Shown here: piece after piece, positions 24,001-33,430 of the stretch
How positions within the stretch are numbered: position 1 is the stretch's first letter
Layout of the letters: each line of letters starts with the position of its first letter
Source: Diphasiastrum complanatum
Lineage: Eukaryota; Streptophyta; Lycopodiopsida; Lycopodiales; Lycopodiaceae
Assembly (NCBI GenBank): GCA_029204225.1
Contig: CM055107.1
Coordinates: forward strand, 27,250,572 to 27,314,571
Direction of reading: 5' to 3'
DNA: 64,000 nt
Notes under the pieces: model-generated
Database searches by the model: none
Seen by the model: only the letters and a program-made list of their open reading frames with translations
Told to the model about the DNA's origin: nothing
Made by a program: the position numbers and the translations under genes

Positions 24001-25005
24001 ACTATGATCCTTCCATGTATCTAAAGTTTGTTGATAGCAATATTGTCATTCTTCTAATTTATGTTGATGACATTATTCTTTGTGGAAGTTGTGTCAAGCT
24101 AGTTGATGAAACCAAGCTAGCACTTGGATGTGAGTTTAAAATGCAAGATCTAGGAGAGATACATTACATCCTAGGCCTAGAAATTGATTTTTATGAAAAT
24201 CATGTCTTTATATGCCAATCTAGATATGCTCACTCTATGTTGAAAAAATTCCATATGGAAAATTATAAGAGCATAGATACTCCAATGGAGCAAATTGTAA
24301 AAGATCCTAATAAAGGTGTGAAATATCCTTTGAGGACATCACACTTTTTAGGAGTCTTGTAGGCTCCTTGATTTGGCTTACCATTACTAGGCCCGATCTT
24401 AGTTTTTGTGTGCACAAAGTGAGTCAATTTATGCAAGATCCTAAGATCCATCATTGGAAGATGGCCAAGAGGATTCTAAGATATGTATCTTCATCTTGTG
24501 ATTATGGTCTACTCTATAAAAGTGAACATCTATCCATTGCTGGCTACTCGGATTCGGACTTTGCAAGTCTATTAGTGCATACACTATCTTTCTAGGAGGC
24601 AATCTAATATCTTGGCTTTCCAAAAAGCAAGATACAATATCTCTCTCTTCATGTGAGGCCGAGTACAAAGCACTCACTACAACTACCAAAGAAGTGCTTT
24701 GGATCAAGAGGTTATTAATGGAACTAAAGTGCATCAAGGAGGATGATCTACCAATGATCAAGTGTGATAATATCTCGGCCCAAGATCTTGCCAATAATCC
24801 CATATTTCATGCAAGAAGCAAGCACATAGAAGTGGCACACCATTTTGTGAGAGAAAAGCTTATTGGAGGAGAAATCTATTTGGAGCATGTCAACTCGTCC
24901 TCTTGTATTGCCGATCTACTCACCAAGCCTTTGAGCAAAAGTGCTTTCATCAAGCATAGATCTAATCTTGGAGTTATATCGAGATCAATGCTCAAATCTT
25001 CATAG
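21039..25005 (+). pseudogene. Copia-C gag-pol, frameshifted in RNase H
   Basis: A long open frame runs from 20985 to 24362. I place the start at the second ATG (21039, MSSMGSSLLEPSERL) by homology with Copia-G and Copia-2. Domains: gag capsid-like; zinc knuckle CFYCGKKGHYATNC at about residue 278 counted from 20985; protease DSGASSHMC near 338; GAG-pre-integrase LWHRRLGHPNY near 467; integrase D535, D597 and E633; RT with YVDD at 24060-24071. At about 24318 a small indel shifts the frame. At about 24566 a 19-bp deletion between two AAGT words removes part of RNase H. The rest (HHFVREKLIGGE, DLLTKPLSKS) is in frame from 24694 to 25005. Integrase and RT look intact, but RNase H is broken. Confidence 0.93.
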
Positions 25006-25023
25006 ATAATTTTTTAGGAGGAG

Positions 25024-25760
25024 TGTGAAGAATTGAAAAAGATTATCTATGTTAGATATAGGGGTCTTATGTTTTTTACATCAAGCATCTAGGTGTAGGA
25101 TGTTGATAGGAATAAATTTGGCATAGATGGCAAATTATGCATTTTCACTTGTAATGCCACTATTGAGCCAAAATAGAGTAAGAGGCTAAACACTTGCCAA
25201 TTAGAGTGTAGACAGGTGTAAAGTTTTTGTTTGATGAATTCCAAGAGGTCCAATAGGATTTAGAGGTGGAAACTTGTGAGGTCCAATAGGAAATTGAGGT
25301 GTGCTTGAATATAGTCCAATAGAATTAAGAGGTGCATGGATCAATGATCCAATAGGATCAAGAGGTGACAAAATATGGTCCAATCATAGCTAAACATAGT
25401 CGTAGCTCGTGGACCTACTAGTATCATTGTACTCCTCATTTTGAAGCTAATTGATTTGGTGATTTCATGGATTTTGTGAGTTATTGGATTCCTAGCTTTC
25501 TCTCTCTACCCGAGAGCTCATGATGCATTTTCTCTCTTTACCCGAGGAGAGCAACTTGTTTTTACTTAGATTATGTTTTGAATACTTCCCATACGTGTGA
25601 GTGAGAGTTGGAAGTGATTGAATGCATGTAGTAGTGTGTTTTTGCCATAGGATTCAAGATTGATCTTGAATCTCAATCTAGTCTTGATCTTGGTGCATCT
25701 ACACACCTTAGGAGATCACAAGTACATGTAGTGGACAGTCCACACGTGTGAAATTCAACA
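25024..25760 (+). repeat. Copia-C 3' LTR, complete, 737 bp
   Basis: Starts TGTGAAGAATTG and ends GTGTGAAATTCAACA (TG...CA). The end matches that of Copia-G at 56126, which is followed by a PBS. It contains TC-rich tracts around CTACCCGAG words (about 25496-25550) and a CACACGTGTG palindrome near the end. Confidence 0.9.
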
Positions 25761-26741
25761 GTACTGCCACCTCTCCCCCATGCACTGAGATATACACCAC
25801 TGGCAGACAAGCTCAGATCTCCAATTAGCCATGGTGTCCCATACCACCATACATTACCCTCTACCCTTGCCTACTTGCATCATGTGCCCTAGAAAATCAT
25901 CTTGAATTGCTAGAATGATTTGGGAAATGAAGCATGAGCAATCAGGCATTTGGTAGATTCGACTAAGGTCATGTATAGCAAAGTTAAAGACTGGAGAATG
26001 GTTAGAGATATTTATGAGTGAGATATAATGAAGGTGACCAAGTCTATAATGCCAAATCAACTCTTTATTCATAAATACTAAACTACCTAAAGCACCATCA
26101 GTGATAGAGTTACAATGAGCAAGCCGATAGAGATACCCTTGCCTCTTTCTAAGTGCAATGACTCTTTTACATTTATCAATAATTGTACATGAATCTGTTT
26201 CAAACTCTACCTTATGTCGTAAATGAGTAATTCGACTCACCATGGTGATAGTAGATTTTTCATCTGATTTAGAACATACAATACATTTGGTGTGAGCCTT
26301 GACAATCCATTCTGAAAACTTACAGTAACCGTATCTTCAACTTCAATTATATGTGAGCTGTTGTTTCCGAGGTGAACAATTTTTTTAGTACAATAGGCTA
26401 CGTAGTTAGAGTGATCATGGCAAATGCATTGCCATCTCTCAGTCTCCATTTGGTGATAAAGGCTACATCACCTTCTGACTTAACTTTTGTGTTGTTAACA
26501 ATGTCCCACAGCTCCTTGGCTAATAGCATGACTTTCATTTTGAACTTCTAGAGATGATAGTTCCCTCCATCGAACCTCTCGATTAGGGAAGACGGATCCA
26601 TTCTGGTTGAGCGAGATCATTCGTAGTAACAATGATTTTGGAATACCATTGGTTGTGCGCTTGCTAGAACGTTGTCTTGATAGAAAAAGACTAATAATCT
26701 GCAATAAAAAACAGATTACTGAAATGCTCATTTTGATACCA
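25761..26741 (-). pseudogene. Copia-D left: gag start and protease/GAG-pre-integrase remnants
   Basis: Minus-strand remnants following a PBS-like TGGTATCAAAAT at 26741. A gag N-terminal segment (ARELWDIV-like, WRLRDGNAFAM) occupies about 26408-26735 in more than one frame. It is joined by a deletion to a protease-downstream segment (VHLGNNSSHIIEVED, LSRLTPNVLYVLNQMKNLLS) at 26237-26400, then a GAG-pre-integrase segment (ELIWHYRLGHLHYISL) at about 25960-26100. The gag C-terminus, zinc knuckle and protease active site are missing. About 100 bp at 25761-25860 are unassigned. Confidence 0.7.
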
Positions 26742-28483
26742 TGTTGGAAATTAGTAGGAATGAGCGTAAGTCGATGAGCGAGAGGATTAGAAGTGCCACA
26801 AACAACAACAAAATATTCAAATTGAATGATTCAGACAAATGCTCAATGAAACAATACAATAGTGAGATTGAAATTGCACTCTGATTACTTGAAGTAATAA
26901 TTTCAGCTTGTTGAGAATGATAACACTTGCTACTGAAAACTCGATAAATTAGAAGACGTTTTCTGATGAAGATTAAGTCTAAACTAACTTCCCATCCACA
27001 ACTTATAAGTCTTTCTTCTTGCTAAATATCTAATTAGCATTAACTGCTATCTGCCTCATTTTATTACGATGGCCCTTGAATGTACAAAGTAGGCGGTCTT
27101 TCAACGCGAATCAGATTTCTAATCGACATAGTGTCAAAATTTACATTGTATCGAAAATTCCAATGACTCAAAAAAAATAAAATTTTTCGAGTCGATACGG
27201 TATCAAAAAATCCTAGAAAGTTTGATTCTGAATTTTTCGACCTTCTGCTCAGAAATTTGAGCCTTCTATTTTTGGTTTTTAAGGATACTTATTAACGAAT
27301 GGATTTGAGGTTGAGCATCGAATTCCAACAAACAAGAGAGACTATGGAGCAAAACCACTCAACCAAACCTAGATCCTTCCTGGAGTTTCCTCTTGGACCT
27401 AGCCGTAAAGCCATGCAATGCGATAGCAAGAGGAGAAACTGGTAACCTAGACCAAATCGTCGACAGAATAATCTCTACCTCATTACGTAGAGAGTAGGAT
27501 CATGCACATGAACACATGCAATCCTCATGTAGGTCAACTATAAATAGGTCACAGCTCTTCATTTGTCACACGTACATGCAACACTACTCGATATGTCTCA
27601 ATTAGAGTGTTGTGGTCCTGTCAAGGTCATTAGTCACCAACATGCCTCACTGTGGAATAAAATCTAGGCGTGACCAATAATCTCGAAGACTGGAGGACCG
27701 GTATACCATATTAGGACTATTTCATGTTCTTAGCTGAATATGGCCATAACACTTGTCTTTGATTCTGACTGACCTACTGATTGCTTTGCTTGCTACTCAA
27801 TGGTTTCCACTTACATCACTTTTGGTCCTACACCCCCTTCGTCAAATTGTTGCCCTGAGAACTGAGATATGGAACGGGTTCTAGGAGGTATGGGCAAGGC
27901 ATCCAGCACTTGAAACCTAGCTTGTGGAGAGTCTAGAAAATACTACTGTGATGTTGACCGTTGCTTCTCGTAGTTTGCGTATTGATCAAATCCTTTTCTA
28001 GTTTAGGTGGCTTGGAAAGGAGCAGGGCTGAGAGGCATGACAAATTGAATAGCGGTCTCTAGAGGGTTGAAAATCCACTTACAATCATGAAGTTCACCCA
28101 AAAAATAACTCTAAAAATACAATCTAACCCCATTATATAAAAACCATGATGACAAAATGTAAGCTAACATCTATTCAAACATCATAAATATGTTAAAGAT
28201 GAAAATAATGGTGTTACTCCATGTTGACAATCAGATATGGAACATCACGCAAACACCATAAGCAATCACCACAAGAAGGTGGAAGAAGACCACACACAAT
28301 CACACTATCATACTAAATCATACTGAATGTAAAATGTACAAATGAATCTTGAAACCTGATAGAAAGAGAAAACCTACGAGTAAACTAATAGACTGGCCTA
28401 CGGCTAATTATAGCTGGTAACAGCTGTCAACATTAATGTACATTGTAAACAATAACAATGAAGTTTATCATTGATTTCTAACA
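26742..28483 (-). repeat. Copia-D left LTR, 1742 bp
   Basis: Minus-strand LTR starting TGTTAGAAATC at 28483, after the PPT GAGGGAGAG, and ending TTTCCAACA at 26742, next to the PBS-like TGGTATCAAAAT. Long for a copia LTR. No coding content recognised. Confidence 0.85.
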
Positions 28484-28724
28484 CTCTCCCTCAATGATAA
28501 AATTACATTCTTCTATTTCTAATAGAGTACAAAACCTCTCAAATTTACTTCTAAAAATATCTGGCATCAGATTTACAAAAAGCAAGATCAATGGCTCCAT
28601 CAAAATTTTTCTCTCGAACAAAATGATAGTGAGATATTTTTACTAAGTCACTAGGTAGAAGTAAATTTGAGAGGTTTTGTACTCCATTAAAAATAGAAAA
28701 TGTAATTTTATCATTGAGGGAGAG
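28484..28724. other. Centre of the Copia-D palindrome: two facing RNase H tails
   Basis: On the minus strand 28563-28631 encodes HYHFVREKNFDGA...CKSDA, the end of copia RNase H. On the plus strand 28633-28675 encodes DIFTKSLGRSKFER, the next block of the same protein. Each is followed outward by a PPT (CATTGAGGGAGAG) and LTR. The left copy has lost 14 bp relative to the right one. The two partial 3' ends therefore meet head to head at the loop. Confidence 0.75.
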
Positions 28725-30496
28725 CGTTAGAAATCAATGATAAACTTCATTGTTATTGTTTACGATGCACATTAATGTACACAACTGTTACCAGCTATAA
28801 TTAGCCGTAGGCCAATCTATTAGTCTACTCGTAGGTTTTCTCTCTCTATCAGGGTTCAGGATTCATTTTACATTCAGTATGATTTAATATGATAGCGTGA
28901 TTATGTGTGGTCTTCTTCCATCTTCTTGTGGTGAATGCTTGATGTTCTATATCTGATTGTTGACAGGGAGCAACACCATTATTTTCATCTTTGACATGTT
29001 TATGATGTTTCAATGGATGTTAGCTTACATTTTGACATCATGGTTTTTACATAATAGGGTTAGATTGTATTTTGAGAGTTAGTTTTGGGTGAACTTCATG
29101 ATTGTGAGTGGATTTCCAGCCCTCTAGAGACCGATATTCAATTTATCATGCCTCTCAACCTTCTTCCTTTCCAAGCCGCCTCAACTAGAGAAGGATTTGA
29201 ACAATACGCAAACTACAAGAAGCAACAGTCAACATCACAATAGGATACACGAGAATCTCCACAAGTTTGTTTTCAAGTGCTGGATGCCTTGCCCATACCT
29301 CCTAGAACTCGTTCCATATCTCAGTTCTCAACGCAACAATTTGACGAAGGGGGTGTAGGAACAAAAGTGATGGAAATGGAAACCATTGAGTAGCAAGCAG
29401 AGCAATCAGTTGGTCAGTCGGAATCAAAGACAAGTGTTACGGCCATATTCAGCTAAGAACATGGAATAGTGCTAATATGGTATACTGGTCCTCCAGTCTT
29501 CGAGATTATTGGTCACGCCTAGATTTTATTCCACGTTGAGGCCTGTTTGTGACTAATGGCCTTGACAGGACCACAACACTCTAATTGAGACATATCGAGT
29601 AGTGTTGCATGTACGTGTGACAGAATAGGTAGGAAGAATGCATGAAGAGCTGTGACCTATTTATAGTTGATCTACATGAGGATTGCATGGGTTCATGTGC
29701 ATGATCCTACTCTCTATGTAATGAGGTAGAGATTATTACGTCGACGATTTGGTCTATGTTACCAGTTGAGCTCTTCTCATCTTGCTATCACATTGCATGG
29801 CTTTGGGGCTAGGTCCAGGAGGAAACTCCAAGAGGGATCTAGGTTGGGTTGAGTGGTTTTGCTCCATAGTATCTCTTGTTTGTTGGAATTTGACGCTCAG
29901 CCTCAAATTCATTCGTTAATAAGTATCCTAAAAAACCAGAAATAGAAGGCTCGAATTTTTGAACAGAAGGTCGAAAAATCCAGGATCAAACTTTCTAGGA
30001 TTTTTCGATATCGTATCGACTCGAAAAATTCTATTTTTTTTTAGTCATTGTAATTTTCGATACAATATAAATTTCGATACTGTTGGTTAGAAATCTGATT
30101 TGTGTTGAAAGGTCGCCTACTTTGTACATTCAAGGGCCGTCGTAATAAATGAGGCAGATAGCAGTTAATGCTAATTAGATATTTAGCAAGAAGAAAATAT
30201 TTTGTAATAGACTTATAAGTTGTGGATAGGAGTTTAGACTTAATCTTCATCAGAATACTTCTTCTAATTTATTGAGTTTTCAGTAGCAAGTGTTATCACT
30301 CTCAACAAGCTGAAGTTATCACTTCAAGCAATTGTACTCATTGGTGATATTAGTCAGAGTGTATTTTCAATCTCACTACTATATTGTTTCATTGAGCATT
30401 TGTCTGAATCATTCAACCTGAATATTTTGTTGTTGTTTGTGGCGCTTCTAATCCTCTCGCTCATCAACTTATGCTCATTCCTACTAATTTCCAACA
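28725..30496 (+). repeat. Copia-D right LTR, 1772 bp
   Basis: Inverted counterpart of 26742-28483. Its first base pair is mutated (CGTTAGAAATC instead of TGTTAGAAATC), and it ends TTTCCAACA at 30496. A PBS-like TGGTATCAC follows. Confidence 0.85.
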
Positions 30497-30702
30497 TGGT
30501 ATCACAACGGGCATTTCAGTAATCTGCTTTTATTGTATATTATTAGTCTTGTTCTATCAAGACAACATTTTAACAAGCGCATAGCCAATGGTATTCCAAA
30601 ATTGTTGTTACTACAAACAATCTCGCTCAGCCAGAATGACAGTGTCTTCTCTAATCGAGAGGCTCGATGGAGGGAACTATCATCTCTAGAAGTTCAAAAT
30701 GA

Positions 30703-30824
30703 AGGTCATGCTATTAGCCAAGGAACTGTGGGATGTTGTTAACGACACAGAAGTCAAGTCAGAAGGTGATGCTATTAGCCAAGGAGCTATGGGATGTTGT
30801 TAATGACACAGAAGCCAAGTCAGA
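30703..30824 (+). repeat. 61-bp tandem duplication in Copia-D gag
   Basis: Units 30703-30763 and 30764-30824 differ at about five positions. Both cover the codons for VMLLAKELWDVVNDTE. The left Copia-D has one copy. Since 61 is not a multiple of three, the duplication shifts the gag frame. Confidence 0.9.
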
Positions 30825-31827
30825 AGGTGATGCAGCCATTATCACTAATTGGAGACTGAGAGATGGCAAGGCATTTGCCATGATCACTCTCAATATCAAG
30901 GGTACACAGATAATTCACATACGTAATGCTCAGACAGCCAAGGATGCATAGGACATCCTAGCAACCCTACATGATATCAGAGATGTTACTTCAAAGTTAA
31001 ATTTGAGGAATAAATTCTTCAACCTGAAGATGTCTGAAGCAGAAAGTGTTACAAGTCACATCAACACTTTCAAGAATCTTGTGGAACAAATGGCTGCAAT
31101 TGGCTTAGTCATTGAAGATTCTGATGTTGTTATGACTCTACTATCGAGTCTTCCAAGCCTATGAAAATTGAGTCATGATAATTTTGACCCAAGAGCACAT
31201 TACTCTATCAAGTGCAATTTTGATGCTTCTACAAGAGGAATTCAGAAAATCTGCATCCTCCTCTCAGGGTTAGATACTCAAGCTCTGTATTCAAAAAGAA
31301 ATAAGAAGCCTAGATCAAACAGAGCTACACAGTTAGAATATCTTGACAAACGGAGCAATATGCAGCCTGGGTTGAATTTTGACTCAGGATCAAATTTTGG
31401 CTCAGGGTCGAATTCTGGCTCAGGGTGGAATTAGAACTCTTAATCTCTCCAACCAAAGCAGAACCTATTGTATAGAAACTTCAAGATAATTGGACATGAA
31501 ATCAAGGACTTCAGAACTTTGAAATTCAACAATGAGAAGAAGAAGCAGTTCCAACAACAAGGACATAGTGCTTCGACCAGTTTTTCAACCCAGAAGCAAG
31601 AGGAAGATGAAGCAGCCTTTATGACCAAGGTCGGAGAACAACAGAATATCAATTCCTCGTATCTCAATTTTGGAGCAACTCAACATATGACTCACCATCA
31701 AGACTGGTTCAAAGATTATAAATCTTTCACCCACTCTCAAGTTGTGCAACTTGGAGACAACTCATCACATTCGATTTAGGGTGAAGGAATAGTCAGAATC
31801 GAATTTCAAAAAGCTGTCCAACTTGAT

Positions 31828-32228
31828 CCATGTTCCAAATATGACCAAGAATCTAGTCACAGTTAGTATAATCATTGATTCAGGTCGAAGAGTCAAATTC
31901 GATACAATCGGCTGCACCATCCTTGACAAATCTTGGAAAGTTTTAGCTTTCGGGAGAAGAAGAGACAATTTTTACAAACACAGCCATTGATATTCTTCCA
32001 TTGAAGTCAAGTTGTTGTCCAAAGTTCTCCACGTTCCAAATCTGACCAAGAATCTACTCTCAGATAGTAGAATCATTGATTTAGGTCAGAGGGTCAAATT
32101 CGATACAATCGGCTGCACCATCCTTGACGAATCCCGAAAAGTTTTAGGTTTCGTGAGAAGAAGTGGCAATCATTACAAACACAACCACTATTATTCTTCC
32201 AACAGTCAAGCTCTTCACACATCTACTT
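31828..32228 (+). repeat. 201-bp tandem duplication in Copia-D protease/pre-integrase region
   Basis: Units start CCATGTTCCAAAT (31828) and CCACGTTCCAAAT (32029). Both encode HVPNxTKNL..., RRVKFDTIGCTILD and a FYKH-like end. They are about 85% identical and in frame with each other (201 = 3 x 67). An old duplication, because the units have diverged. Confidence 0.85.
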
Positions 32229-32325
32229 TTGAATCAACTAATATGCCTTGGCATTTAGATTGGGCCATTTGAACTTCAATAGTATGCAACAAAAACTGTA
32301 AGAAGATTCAGAGGCAGGGGATTGT

Positions 32326-33430
32326 CAGCTGAATCAAAGGGCAAGCAAAAAGTGAAGCTGAAAATCTTCTGAAGGGTTGCTTGGCATGTGTGATTGGTTT
32401 GAATCCAATTGAACACCGTTTGAAGAGTGGTTTGGAGCAAAACATTGTTTGCTGCAGGGCGACCTCAGCCAGAGAGGAGCTGCTAGTGAAAGCTCAGGGA
32501 AAGCTTGAGTAAAGCCCAATATATCCTTCTCTTCAAAGCTGCTAGGGTTTCAAAGTGCAAAATCGTGGATATCTCATTGTAGAAGGACTTTTTCAGAGCT
32601 GTAAATTGCTGAGGAAGGGCGCCCTAGTAAGGAGAATCAGCCTATAAGAGGCCGTGGAAGGCTGTGGATCAGATAGAGAGCTGGATCGCAATTAGTAGCC
32701 TGAAAACCCATGAGGAAGCCATAGCCAGGGGAGCTTGGAGAGCGAAGGAGGCAGGCAGACCTCGCGCGTGCCCAGTCGTGCAACTACCACAGCGTTTGGA
32801 GTGGTCTAGCGCTTGCAAGTAATCCATTTCAGCATGTTGAAGGAACCTCGACCATCGGATCATGTCTATTGAAGATCTATGATGAAAAATGGAGGAATAT
32901 AGGCCGCAGGATCAAGGGCCACCATTGGGATGCATGTGAAAAAGCCTAAAGGGGTCTAAAGTGCAAAGTCCATTGCAACTTCATTGAAAATCTTCAATCT
33001 GAAAAAATTGTTGGGTCCCAAGTTTTTGAAGGGTGAAGTTTCTTCACACTGAAGAAACAGTTCAAAAACCCAAATTGCTCTTATTTTCACCTCCTTTAGC
33101 CTATTTTGGCCAAACGAAAGGCTATAGCCTCCAAATGAAGGGCACCCCGACTGTACCTGCAATTACGATACACCAAAACAGAGTGATTGCTGTGGAGAAA
33201 GTGTTCAAAGCGCGCCAAAAGTGATTTCACCATTCCACTGGGCAGGTAGTTGGTAGTTGGTGACGAGAAGCATTTTGGAAAGCGACGCTAGTTTGGCTTT
33301 CAATTTGGCGAAAGAGCGGCGGGGGCCCGGTAAGCCAAAAATTGCAGGTCATTATTTGTGAATTCTGATATCACGATTGGCTTTGGCATACGTTTTATAG
33401 CCTACAAGTGGAGTTTCAAGTAGTTTGGAG
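32326..33430 (+). other. Unassigned sequence upstream of Copia-E gag
   Basis: About 1.1 kb with noticeably higher GC (for example GGCGGGGGCCCGG near 33315) and no recognised frame. It probably includes the Copia-E leader, but no TGGTATCAGAGC-type PBS and no LTR end were found, so the element's 5' LTR is missing or unrecognisable. The stretch starts where the GAG-pre-integrase of Copia-D right breaks off. Confidence 0.4.

Larger units (their letters stand above)
20942..25760 (+). mobile_element. Copia-C, Ty1/copia element lacking its 5' LTR
   Basis: Leader remnant 20942-21038, gag-pol 21039-25005, PPT (TTTTTTAGGAGGAG) ending 25023, and complete 3' LTR 25024-25760. The 5' LTR, PBS and most of the leader are missing and replaced by unit C of the 2.2-kb repeat. 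Same family as Copia-1, Copia-G and the INT fragments at 17-20 kb. Confidence 0.9.
26408..30890. repeat. Large inverted repeat formed by two Copia-D segments
   Basis: Left arm 26408-28562 and right arm 28632-30890, separated by a 69-bp loop. Reading outward from the loop, each arm holds the RNase H tail, PPT, a whole LTR, PBS and gag start. By eye the arms are about 93-95% identical with small indels, including an extra 61-bp duplication in the right arm. The innermost paired words are CTAAAAATATCT and AGATATTTTTA. Confidence 0.88.
30497..32325 (+). pseudogene. Copia-D right: gag, protease and GAG-pre-integrase remnant
   Basis: Starts with a PBS-like site. gag N-terminus (MLLAKELWDVVNDTE, WRLRDGKAFAMITL) at about 30700-30950; gag middle to 31440, ending in three 18-bp repeats coding GSGSN-like residues (about 31375-31432); a degenerate knuckle (FKIIGHEIKDF, cysteines lost); a protease region in which the usual DSGATQHMT reads NFGATQHMT (about 31665), so the catalytic Asp is lost; then LHVPNLTKNLLS and the GAG-pre-integrase start (LGHLNF) to about 32325. 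Several stops. Two internal tandem duplications are described separately. Cannot encode a working polyprotein. Confidence 0.8.

Noticed and set aside
31375-31432. GSGSN repeats as a structural protein
   Set aside because: Three 18-bp repeats inside the decayed Copia-D gag, between recognisable gag and protease blocks.
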